Assembly (NCBI GenBank): GCA_024278555.1
Contig: JAJRSX010000088.1
Location: 1-17,174 of the forward strand
Reading direction: 5' to 3'
Source of the DNA: a bacterium
GTDB taxonomy: Bacteria > CG2-30-53-67 > CG2-30-70-394
Length of the DNA: 17,174 bases
A model generated the notes under the pieces. It saw nothing but the letters and a program-made list of their open reading frames with translations. It ran no database searches and was not told the DNA's origin. Made by a program: the position numbers and the translations under genes. This document shows positions 1-5,955 of the stretch, in pieces (the first letter of the stretch is position 1; each line of letters opens with the position of its first letter).

Positions 1-35
1 GAGAAGCCGATGGCCACAATCGACAAAATGATCTG

Positions 36-101
36 TTGGCCGCACAGCGGCCAACCATCCCTAACCCCTAGTCCCTAACCCCTGGCGAGCGCAGCGAGCC
101 C
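36..101 (+). repeat. Start-codon leader module, copy 1 (hairpin + C-rich tract + direct repeat)
   Basis: TTGGCCGC-ACA-GCGGCCAA (36-54) forms an 8-bp hairpin with a 3-base loop. A tract of CCCTAACCCC-like units follows, then GCGAGC-GCA-GCGAGC (85-99) ending two bases before the SpoVR ATG. There is no purine-rich ribosome binding site. The same three-part arrangement precedes four other genes here. Bases 1-35 show nothing I can assign. Confidence 0.8.
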
Positions 102-1643
102 ATGGACAGCCAAACCAAATTCCCCACCGAGGTGAAGGAGTACAAGTACCGGATCGAGGCGATCGCCCGCGACTACGGCCTCGACTTCTTCGACACCATC
201 TTCGAGATGGTCTCGTACGAGAAGATGAACGAGATCGCCAGCCAGGGGGGCTTCCCCACCCGCTACCCCTACTGGCGCTTCGGCATGGAGTACGAGCAGC
301 TCTCCAAGGGGTACGCCTACGGATTGCAGAAGATCTACGAGATGGTGATCAACAACGACCCGTGCTACGCCTACCTCCTGGACTGCAACACGGTCACCGA
401 CCACAAGGTGGTGATGGCCCACGTCTTCGGCCACTGCGACTTCTTCAAGAACAACGCCTGGTTCGCCCCCACCAGCCGCAAGATGATGGACGAGATGGCG
501 AACCACGCGGTGCAGGTCCGCGCCCTGATCGCCAAGCACGGCCTCGACACGGTGGAGTCGTTCATCGACACCTGCCTCTCCATCGACAACCTCGTCGACT
601 ACCACCTCCCCTTTGTGCGCCGTGACAACACCGCCCCGGAGGAGGACGAGCCCGCCAAGCCCCACCGCCACGCCTTCACCGCCAAGCCGTACATGGAGGG
701 GTTCATCAACCCCGCCGCGAACAACGATGGCGAGGAGGAGGCGGGCGAGGAGCACAAGGAGCGCGCCGCCGGCCCGTTGCCCGACCCCACCCGCGACGTC
801 ATGGGCTTCCTCCTCGACCGGGCGCCCCTGGCCGGCTGGCAGCGGCAGATCCTCTCCATCCTCCGGGAGGAGGCGTACTACTTCGCCCCCCAGGCACAGA
901 CCAAGATCATGAACGAGGGGTGGGCCTCCTTTTGGCACGCGAAGATCATGACCGGCTCCGACCTCACGGACGAGTACCAGCGGGGGTCCGCCCACCCGCC
1001 GGTGCTCACCGCCGCCGAGATCATCGACTTCGCCGACCACCACTCGGGCACCCTGGCCACCTCACCCGGCCACCTCAACCCGTACAAGCTCGGCATCGAG
1101 CTCTTCCGCGACATCGAGCGGCGGTGGAACCAGGGCCAGTTCGGCCCCGAGTGGGAGCAGTGCGACGACATGCGCGAGCGCGCCGCCTGGGACACCCACG
1201 TCGGGCTCGGGCGCGAAAAGATCTTCGAGGTGCGCCGGGTCCACAACGACATCACCTTCATCGACGCCTACCTCACCCGCGAGTTCTGCCTGGAGCAGCA
1301 CCTCTTCGCCTTCGACTACAACAAGTTCACCAAGCGCCAGGAGATCTCCAACCGCGACTTTGCGGTCATCAAGCAGCGGCTGCTCGCGAGCCTCACCAAC
1401 TTCGGCCAGCCGATCATCTCCGTGGTCCACGCCAACTACAAAAACCGTGGCGAGCTCCTCCTCCACCACCACCACGAGGGGCAGGACCTGCAGGTGAGCT
1501 ACGCCACCGACACCTTGAAGAACCTCCACACCCTCTGGCGCCGCCCGGTCCATATCGAGACCATCGTCGACGACGAGGAGATCCTCCTGAGCTACGACGG
1601 CGACGAGCTCAACCACAGCCAGGGCCGCGCCGCGGCGGCGTGA
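102..1643 (+). CDS. SpoVR family protein (YcgB-like)
   Basis: The 513-residue product matches the SpoVR/YcgB family along its whole length, and E. coli YcgB is about 510 residues. Hallmarks seen are YPYWRFGMEYEQL near residue 57, HVFGHCDFFKNN near 107, EEAYYFAPQ and MNEGWASFWH near 268-280, and a C-terminal half with REFCLEQHLF. The biochemical role of the family is not established. In Bacillus SpoVR affects spore cortex, but in Proteobacteria the gene usually travels with the kinase gene prkA/yeaG and yeaH in a stress or stationary-phase set. Those partners would lie left of this window, so that context is inference. The ATG at 102 is chosen because homology begins almost at once and the leader module abuts it. 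It converges on the NorR-type regulator, with a 54-base gap. An odd acidic and lysine-rich linker occurs near residues 205-225. Confidence 0.95.
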   Translation: MDSQTKFPTEVKEYKYRIEAIARDYGLDFFDTIFEMVSYEKMNEIASQGGFPTRYPYWRFGMEYEQLSKGYAYGLQKIYEMVINNDPCYAYLLDCNTVTDHKVVMAHVFGHCDFFKNNAWFAPTSRKMMDEMANHAVQVRALIAKHGLDTVESFIDTCLSIDNLVDYHLPFVRRDNTAPEEDEPAKPHRHAFTAKPYMEGFINPAANNDGEEEAGEEHKERAAGPLPDPTRDVMGFLLDRAPLAGWQRQILSILREEAYYFAPQAQTKIMNEGWASFWHAKIMTGSDLTDEYQRGSAHPPVLTAAEIIDFADHHSGTLATSPGHLNPYKLGIELFRDIERRWNQGQFGPEWEQCDDMRERAAWDTHVGLGREKIFEVRRVHNDITFIDAYLTREFCLEQHLFAFDYNKFTKRQEISNRDFAVIKQRLLASLTNFGQPIISVVHANYKNRGELLLHHHHEGQDLQVSYATDTLKNLHTLWRRPVHIETIVDDEEILLSYDGDELNHSQGRAAAA

Positions 1644-1684
1644 TCCTGCAGCCGCCACACTGGAAGCCGGCCGAGGACAAGGTC

Positions 1685-1718
1685 CACCACTTTGACCCTA
1701 CAGTGGTGAGCTTTTCTT
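1685..1718 (+). terminator. Possible weak terminator after SpoVR
   Basis: CACCACT (1685-1691) pairs with AGTGGTG (1702-1708) around a 10-base loop, and AGCTTTTCTT follows. It lies downstream of the SpoVR stop and overlaps the last codons of the converging regulator. The stem is short and the loop large, so efficiency is doubtful. Confidence 0.4.
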
Positions 1719-3248
1719 GCGGTAACGCGACGCCTCCAGCCCGAGCCGCTTCATCCGGCTGCGCAGGGTCGAGGGGTTGAGGCCGAGGAGGTCGGCGGCG
1801 CCGCCGGGGCCATGGATGCGGCCGTCGCAGCCGCGCACGACCCGGTCGATGTGGGCGCGTTCCACCGCCTCCAGGGTGGCCGGCGGCCCCTCTTCCACCG
1901 CCGGTGGCGGGGCGAGCTCTTCCTCCTCCACCGCCACGTGGAGCTCGGGACCACGGGCGAGGATGGTGGCGCGCTCCAAGGCGTTGACCAGCTCGCGCAC
2001 GTTGCCCGGCCACCGGTAGCGCTGGAGGCGGGCGATCTCCGCGTCGCTCACACTCCACGGGCCGGAGCCGGTGCGCCTGGCCAGCGAGGCGAGGACATCG
2101 GCGGCGATCCGCGGGATGTCGTCTTTCCGCTCGCGCAGGGGCGGCACCTCGATGGGAAAGACGTGCAGCCGGTAGTAGAGGTCCTCGCGAAAACGGCCGC
2201 CGGCCACCGCCCTGGCCAGGTCCACGTGGGTGGCGGCGATCAGCCGCACGTCGACGCGCACGGTGCGATCAGAGCCCACCGGCTCGAAGGTTCCGTCCTG
2301 GACCACCCGCAACAGCTTCGCCTGCAATCCCAGGGGGAGCTCGCCCACCTCGTCGAGGAAGAGGGTGGTGCCGTTGGCCGCCTGGAAGCGGCCCATGCGC
2401 TTGCCCGTGGCCCCGGAGAAGGCCCCCTTCACGTGGCCGAAGAGCTCCGATTCGATCAGCGTTGGCGGCAGGGCGGCACAGTTCACCGACACCATCGGCC
2501 GGCCGCCGCGCCGGCTCCAGCCGTGGATCGCGTTGGCCACCACCTCCTTGCCGCTGCCGGTCTCGCCGGTGATCAGGACCGGCGTCTCGGTGGGGGCCAC
2601 CTGCCGGGAGAGCTCCACCACCCGCTGCATCGCCGGCGAGACCGCGCGGGTGAGGAGCTGGCCGGCGTCGGCGCGACCGGCGACCGACTCGGCCAGCAGC
2701 CGGTTGTGCTCCGCCCACTGGTCACGCATCCGCCTCAGCACCGCCGACTGGTGCTCGTAGCGCATGGCGTGGGCGAGCAGCCTCCCGTAGACCCGGGCGA
2801 GCCCCAGGGGCCCCTCGCCGTACGGCCGACACACCTGCTGGTCGAAGGTGACCAGCCCCATGCGGCGGCCCTCGGCGACCAGGGGGACGACCATGCAGGC
2901 GTGGCCGTGGGGGAGGTCGAGGACGCCGTCGAAGGGGTCGCCGTCGCCGTCGGCGTGGTCGTGCTCGGTAAACAGCCGCGCCTCGCCACGGTCGATCGCC
3001 GCCCGCAGGGAGGGGAAGCGGTCGAGCTCCAGGTGGTGGCGATGCACCCGGTCGTCCGCCAACGGCCCGCGCGCCATGCGCACGGTGAGGCGATCGCCGT
3101 CCAGGAGCATCACCGTGGCGAGGTCGTAGGGGATCACCGGCCGCAGGGCGTCGAGGGCGTCGGCCAGGAGCCGGTCGGTGGAGCCGGCGGAGGTGGCCAG
3201 GTGGGCCGCCTCCTTGAGATCGGCGGTGAGGTCGAGGTCGATGGCCAT
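1698..3248 (-). CDS. NorR-type sigma-54-dependent transcriptional activator (GAF-AAA+-HTH)
   Basis: The 516-residue protein has the NorR layout. A GAF domain spans about residues 20-165. The AAA+ domain spans about 205-440, with Walker A GETGSGKE (228-235), GAFSGA (275-280, the loop that contacts sigma-54, Thr to Ser) and Walker B FLDE (297-300). A Fis-type helix-turn-helix lies at the C-terminus (GGAADLLGLNPSTLRSRMKR). In the GAF domain DPFDG (D104, D107), HAC (H116, C118) and TFD (D136) line up with E. coli NorR D96, D99, H111, C113 and D131, proposed non-haem iron ligands for NO sensing (numbering from memory). The ATG at 3248 is chosen because homology starts there and a leader module abuts it. 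The frame stays open to 3638, but that stretch has no domain and covers the divergent promoter. The stop is TAG. It probably controls the divergent peroxiredoxin. The signal could be NO or another oxidant; that part is inference. Confidence 0.9.
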   Translation of the reverse strand: MAIDLDLTADLKEAAHLATSAGSTDRLLADALDALRPVIPYDLATVMLLDGDRLTVRMARGPLADDRVHRHHLELDRFPSLRAAIDRGEARLFTEHDHADGDGDPFDGVLDLPHGHACMVVPLVAEGRRMGLVTFDQQVCRPYGEGPLGLARVYGRLLAHAMRYEHQSAVLRRMRDQWAEHNRLLAESVAGRADAGQLLTRAVSPAMQRVVELSRQVAPTETPVLITGETGSGKEVVANAIHGWSRRGGRPMVSVNCAALPPTLIESELFGHVKGAFSGATGKRMGRFQAANGTTLFLDEVGELPLGLQAKLLRVVQDGTFEPVGSDRTVRVDVRLIAATHVDLARAVAGGRFREDLYYRLHVFPIEVPPLRERKDDIPRIAADVLASLARRTGSGPWSVSDAEIARLQRYRWPGNVRELVNALERATILARGPELHVAVEEEELAPPPAVEEGPPATLEAVERAHIDRVVRGCDGRIHGPGGAADLLGLNPSTLRSRMKRLGLEASRYRKKSSPL

Positions 3249-3312
3249 GGGGGCTCGCTGCGCTCGCGGGGTGGGGGGTGGGGGATGAGGGGAACGTCGG
3301 CCCTGCGGGCCG
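3249..3312 (-). repeat. Start-codon leader module, copy 2 (upstream of the NorR-type gene)
   Basis: Read on the minus strand, a CGGCCC-GCA-GGGCCG hairpin (3298-3312) is followed by a CCCCTCATCCCCCACCCC-like tract and GCGAGC-GCA-GCGAGC (3253-3267), then four C and the ATG at 3248. No Shine-Dalgarno sequence is visible. Confidence 0.8.
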
Positions 3313-3361
3313 GTCACCGTGACGAAATGCGGCGCTATCCTCTGGACGGGCCGGCGGGGTC

Positions 3362-3413
3362 GCGGAATACCGCAAGTTGTGAGATATCGCCACCAGCCTA
3401 CGCGAAATGTCGC
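3362..3413. promoter_or_regulatory. Three dyad sites, candidate upstream activator sequences for the NorR-type protein
   Basis: Three 12-base dyads of form GYGR-N4-YCGC lie together: GCGGAATACCGC (3362-3373), GTGAGATATCGC (3379-3390) and GCGAAATGTCGC (3402-3413). The second matches the others best in inverted orientation, and all three extend to a 14-mer GCGRWATNYCRCAA. They sit about 110-150 bases upstream of the expected start of the -24/-12 promoter, where enhancer sites of sigma-54 activators normally lie. E. coli NorR also uses three sites upstream of norV, though with a different core. The rest of the 310-base divergent region holds the leader module and the promoter. A weak AT-richer stretch near 3455-3475 might bind IHF, but I see no good consensus. 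Confidence 0.7.
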
Positions 3414-3490
3414 AACAACGCCACCCGACCTCCCCTGCGCAAAGCATGTAACCCATTGGGGAATCTTGGTTTTCTCGGCTCTCCGCAGAG

Positions 3491-3507
3491 TTGGCACGCG
3501 ACCTGCA
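3491..3507 (+). promoter_or_regulatory. Sigma-54 (-24/-12) promoter of the peroxiredoxin gene
   Basis: TTGGCACG-N4-CTGCA matches the RpoN consensus TTGGCACG-N4-TTGCA at all but one base. The invariant GG (3493-3494) and GC (3505-3506) have the correct spacing. Transcription should start near 3517, giving a leader of about 42 bases before the ATG at 3559. Confidence 0.87.
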
Positions 3508-3558
3508 ATGTCTCTGGCATTCGAACGTTGTTCAACCCCCCTTCTGAAGGAGCACACC

Positions 3559-4158
3559 ATGGAAACCATCGTCACCAAGCCCGCCCCCGACTTCGCCGCC
3601 CAGGCGGTCATGCCCGACAACTCCTTTGCCGAGCTCAAGCTCTCCGACTACCGCGGCAAGTACACCCTCCTCTTCTTCTACCCCCTCGATTTCACCTTCG
3701 TCTGCCCGAGCGAGATCATCGCCTTCGACAAGCACCTCGCTGACTTCAAGGAGCGCGGCTGCGAGGTGATCGGCTGCTCCGTGGACAGCCACTACACCCA
3801 CCTGGCGTGGAAGAACACCCCGGTGGAAAAGGGCGGCATCGGCAACGTCCAGTACCCCCTGGTCGCCGACCTGTCGAAGCAGATCGCCCGCGACTACGGC
3901 GTCCTCTTCAACGACGCCGTCGCCCTGCGCGGCCTCTTCCTCATCGACCCCGAGGGGACCGTGCGCCACGCCCTGATCAACGACCTCCCCCTCGGTCGCT
4001 CGATCGAGGAGGCGCTGCGGATGCTCGACGCCCTCAAGTTCGTCGACACCCACGGTGAGGTCTGCCCGGCCAACTGGCACGACGGCGAGGAGGCGATGAC
4101 CCCGACCCCCGAGGGCGTCGCCGACTACCTGGCGAAGCACGCCACCCAGAACGCCTAA
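3559..4158 (+). CDS. Typical 2-Cys peroxiredoxin (AhpC/Prx1 type)
   Basis: This cytoplasmic thiol peroxidase reduces hydrogen peroxide, organic peroxides and, in this family, peroxynitrite. The 199 residues carry the peroxidatic site FTFVCPSE (C49) with the upstream YPLDF and the resolving site EVCPANW (C169), which defines the typical 2-Cys dimer-forming class. GGIGN near residue 92 resembles the GGLG motif linked to over-oxidation sensitivity, but no C-terminal YF motif is present, so the enzyme is probably robust. The ATG at 3559 is chosen because GAAGGAG lies just upstream and homology begins there. The frame stays open further upstream, but that stretch runs through the promoter. Expression should depend on sigma-54 and the divergent NorR-type activator. 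Its electron donor is not evident. The flavoprotein at 12338-13414 lacks the disulfide needed to serve as AhpF. Confidence 0.95.
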   Translation: METIVTKPAPDFAAQAVMPDNSFAELKLSDYRGKYTLLFFYPLDFTFVCPSEIIAFDKHLADFKERGCEVIGCSVDSHYTHLAWKNTPVEKGGIGNVQYPLVADLSKQIARDYGVLFNDAVALRGLFLIDPEGTVRHALINDLPLGRSIEEALRMLDALKFVDTHGEVCPANWHDGEEAMTPTPEGVADYLAKHATQNA

Positions 4159-4200
4159 GCTCGGCAGGCTCCGGCCACGGGGCCATACCCGCCGCAGGTC

Positions 4201-4236
4201 GAGGGGGCTACCATCCGGTAGCCCCCTCTCTTTTTT
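4201..4236 (+). terminator. Rho-independent terminator or attenuator between peroxiredoxin and rubrerythrin
   Basis: A perfect 12-bp stem, GAGGGGGCTACC (4201-4212) with GGTAGCCCCCTC (4217-4228), has a 4-base loop followed by TCTTTTTT. Only 38 bases separate its end from the rubrerythrin ATG, so partial read-through or a promoter before the hairpin would be needed to express that gene. Confidence 0.9.
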
Positions 4237-4274
4237 CCAACCCCACTTTCCAACCCCGACAAAGGAGCCTCCCC

Positions 4275-4853
4275 ATGGCCAAGCCCCTCCGCGGCACCCA
4301 GACCGAGAAGAACCTCATCACCGCCTTCGCCGGCGAGTCGCAGGCGCGCAACCGGTACACCTACTTCGCGGGCGCGGCGCGCAAGGAGGGGCTGATGCAG
4401 ATCGCCGCCATCTTCGCGGAGACGGCGGACCAGGAGAGGGAGCACGCCAAGCGGTTCTTCAAGTTCCTCGAAGGGGGCGAGGTGGAGGTGGCCGCCGCCT
4501 TCCCCGCCGGCACCATCGGCTCCACCCTGGAGAACCTCCACGCCGCCGCCGCCGGTGAGGAGCACGAGTGGACCGATATGTACCCCGGCTTCGCCAAGGT
4601 GGCGCGGGAGGAGGGGTTCGAGCAGGTGGCCAAGGCGTTCGAGGCGATCGCCATCGCCGAGAAGCAGCACCACAAGCGGTACCGGGACCTCGCCGACAAC
4701 CTGGAGGCGGGGCGGGTCTTCAAGCGCAACGGCAAGGTGGTGTGGCGGTGCCGCAACTGCGGCTACCTCCACGAGGGCGACGAGGCCCCCAAGGTCTGCC
4801 CCGCCTGCCTCCACCCCCAGTCCTACTTCGAGCTCCTCGGCGAGAACTGGTAG
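4275..4853 (+). CDS. Rubrerythrin
   Basis: This is a peroxide-reducing non-haem iron protein of anaerobes and microaerophiles. The 192 residues comprise a four-helix ferritin-like di-iron domain and a C-terminal rubredoxin domain. Seen are E21 in [12 protein letters not shown], the ExxH pair in DQEREHAKR (E54, H57), GEEHEW, and a second ExxH in AEKQHHKRY. The rubredoxin-type iron site is CRNCGY plus CPACLHP near the C-terminus. Length fits the family (about 190). AAAGGAG precedes the ATG at 4275, and the stop is TAG. It sits 116 bases after the peroxiredoxin stop with a strong terminator-like hairpin between. I infer it is co-regulated by read-through from the sigma-54 promoter, with the hairpin setting the ratio, but a separate promoter near 4159-4200 cannot be excluded. 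Confidence 0.96.
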   Translation: MAKPLRGTQTEKNLITAFAGESQARNRYTYFAGAARKEGLMQIAAIFAETADQEREHAKRFFKFLEGGEVEVAAAFPAGTIGSTLENLHAAAAGEEHEWTDMYPGFAKVAREEGFEQVAKAFEAIAIAEKQHHKRYRDLADNLEAGRVFKRNGKVVWRCRNCGYLHEGDEAPKVCPACLHPQSYFELLGENW

Positions 4854-4897
4854 GGACGGACGTGGACAGCCGACGACAAAGGACGACCTAAGCCACG

Positions 4898-4933
4898 TTG
4901 ACACGAACCTCGCGTAACACTAGGTTCGTGTCA
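4898..4933 (+). promoter_or_regulatory. Promoter/operator of the toxin-antitoxin pair, probably giving a leaderless mRNA
   Basis: TTGACA (4898-4903), 17 bases, then TAGGTT (4921-4926) forms a sigma-70-like promoter whose expected start falls on the A of the antitoxin ATG at 4933. A perfect 12-bp inverted repeat TGACACGAACCT (4899-4910) / AGGTTCGTGTCA (4922-4933) covers both promoter elements and the start codon. It is well placed for autorepression by the antitoxin or the antitoxin-toxin complex. Confidence 0.75.
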
Positions 4934-5175
4934 TGAAGAACGTCACGGTCACCCTCGACGAAGAGGTGGCGCGGTGGGCACGGATCCGGGCCGCAGAGGC
5001 GGAGACCAGCCTCTCCCGCTACCTTGGCGACCTCCTTCGCCGCCATATGGAGGAGAACGATGGATATGAGGCGGCCATGCGCGCCAACCTCGCCCGGCCA
5101 CCGGTCACGCTGAAGGAGGGCGGCGGCTATCCGAGCCGGGAGGAACGCCATGGACGGCCTCTTCTTCGTCGATAG
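4933..5175 (+). CDS. Ribbon-helix-helix antitoxin (VapB-like)
   Basis: The 80-residue protein starts MKNVTVTLDEEVARWARIRA, a beta strand followed by helices typical of ribbon-helix-helix DNA-binding antitoxins. SLSRYLGDLLRRHME completes the second helix. The remaining tail, rich in charged residues, should wrap and inhibit the toxin. It overlaps the PIN gene by 26 bases, a common antitoxin-toxin arrangement. No Shine-Dalgarno sequence precedes the ATG; instead the start codon is the expected transcription start. Neutralising the PIN toxin and repressing its own promoter through the 12-bp inverted repeat are inferred from the family. The exact antitoxin family is not certain. Confidence 0.8.
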   Translation: MKNVTVTLDEEVARWARIRAAEAETSLSRYLGDLLRRHMEENDGYEAAMRANLARPPVTLKEGGGYPSREERHGRPLLRR

Positions 5176-5596
5176 CAACCTCCTCCTCTACCGGCGTGAT
5201 GCAGGTGAGCCGGACAAGCAGCCCCGTGCGGCGGCGTGGCTCGCGGCCCTGTGGCAGACACGGCGCGGCCGGCTCAGCGTCCAGGTGGTGGAGGAGTTCT
5301 ACCACGTGGCGACCCGCCGTCTCCGTCCCGGCCTGCCACCCGCCGAAGCACAGGAAGAGGTACGCGAGCTCTTCACCTGGCAGCCGCTCCCCATCACCCC
5401 GAGCCTGATCACCGCCGCCTGGGCGGTCGAAGGCCGCTACGGCTTCTCCTTCTGGGACAGTCTGATTGTCGCCGCCACCCAGCGGACGGGGTGTCGCTAC
5501 CTCCTCACCGAGGACCTCCAGGCCGACCAAGAGCTCGATGGCGTGCGTGTCATCAACCCGTTCGACCACCCACCGGAGGCCTTCGGTCTCCGGTGA
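5150..5596 (+). CDS. PIN-domain ribonuclease toxin (VapC-like)
   Basis: The 148-residue PIN domain carries the four acidic positions expected for Mg2+-dependent RNA cleavage: D8 (FFVDSN), E48 (QVVEEF), D103 (SFWDSL) and D122 (LLTEDL). VapC toxins typically cut tRNA or a ribosomal RNA loop; the target here is unknown. GGGAGGAA lies just upstream of the ATG at 5150, inside the antitoxin gene, which supports this start and coupled translation. Length fits the family (about 130-150). All catalytic residues are intact, so the module looks functional. Its place between the peroxide genes and the phosphate genes gives no functional link. Confidence 0.9.
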   Translation: MDGLFFVDSNLLLYRRDAGEPDKQPRAAAWLAALWQTRRGRLSVQVVEEFYHVATRRLRPGLPPAEAQEEVRELFTWQPLPITPSLITAAWAVEGRYGFSFWDSLIVAATQRTGCRYLLTEDLQADQELDGVRVINPFDHPPEAFGLR

Positions 5597-5675
5597 CCGT
5601 CGGGAAGGGGGCCCCGCCGCCGCTCGGTTGCGCCACCCGCCGCGAAGAAGACATGGAGACGGCAACCCCGCACAT

Positions 5676-5703
5676 CGTGACCCCGGCGTGACGCGGGTGT
5701 AAC
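5676..5703 (+). promoter_or_regulatory. Candidate PHO box (11-base direct repeats)
   Basis: CGTGAC (5676-5681), CGTGAC (5687-5692) and TGTAAC (5698-5703) recur exactly every 11 bases, the spacing used by PhoB/OmpR-family dimers. The site is 64-91 bases upstream of the PhoB-like start. The sequence is only loosely like the enteric PHO box, so the call rests on periodicity and context. Confidence 0.5.
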
Positions 5704-5711
5704 AACCGCAG

Positions 5712-5740
5712 GCGATGGTGCAACTCTGCACCGCCGTCGC
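5712..5740 (+). promoter_or_regulatory. Hairpin in the presumed phoB leader
   Basis: GGTGCA-ACTC-TGCACC (5717-5732) forms a 6-bp stem and 4-base loop. Flanking GCGA (5712-5715) and TCGC (5737-5740) can extend it across a small asymmetric interior loop. No T-run follows, so it is not an obvious terminator. It ends 26 bases before the ATG, and its role is unknown. Confidence 0.4.
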
Positions 5741-5766
5741 TTGCTTCGCCCACCCTCAACCCCCCC

Positions 5767-5955
5767 ATGGCCAAGACGATCCTCGTAGTCGACGACGAGC
5801 CCGACCTCGTGGAGGTGGTGCGCTACAACCTGGAGCAGGCCCACTACCGGGTGGTGACCGCCGCCAGCGGCTCCGCGGCGCTGCGCCGGGCGCGCAGGGA
5901 GGCCCCGGACCTGATCGTCCTCGACATCATGCTCCCGGACCTCTTCGGCACCTAG
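5767..5955 (+). CDS. phoB: PhoB-like response regulator, N-terminal receiver part, cut by an in-frame TAG
   Basis: Residues 1-62 give the first half of a CheY-like receiver: VVDDEP (D9, D10) and the phospho-acceptor in VLDIMLPD (D53). The TAG at 5953-5955 stops translation where this family usually has Glu, as in LPDLDGxEVCR. The same frame then continues without a break to 6462. Joined, the two parts make 231 residues, the usual PhoB length (229 in E. coli). A single G-to-T change (GAG to TAG) explains the break. Phe60 is also unusual where Asp is common. TAG ends four other reading frames here, so reassignment is unlikely. This is either a pseudogene in formation, a strain mutation or a sequencing or assembly error. 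The fragment alone cannot fold as a full receiver or bind DNA. The ATG at 5767 has no clear ribosome binding site. Confidence 0.85.
   Translation: MAKTILVVDDEPDLVEVVRYNLEQAHYRVVTAASGSAALRRARREAPDLIVLDIMLPDLFGT

Noticed and set aside
75-1043. Long antisense reading frame opposite SpoVR, and similar frames at 6435-8642 (-), 1812-3743 (+) and 13525-15012 (+)
   Set aside because: Their translations are Val/Gly/Ala/Asp-repetitive with no domains. They mirror well-supported genes, as expected at about 70% GC.
102-1643. SpoVR as evidence for a spore-former
   Set aside because: The family is widespread in non-sporulating Proteobacteria, and nothing else here relates to sporulation.
3249-3638. N-terminal extension of the NorR-type regulator
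   Set aside because: The added 130 residues show no domain, and the DNA covers the sigma-54 promoter, the dyads and the start of the peroxiredoxin gene.
5953-5955. TAG read through as an amino acid (pyrrolysine or code change)
   Set aside because: TAG is the normal final stop of the NorR-type regulator, rubrerythrin, the Met-rich lipoprotein and this same regulator gene. No recoding signal was seen. A point mutation or sequence error is simpler.
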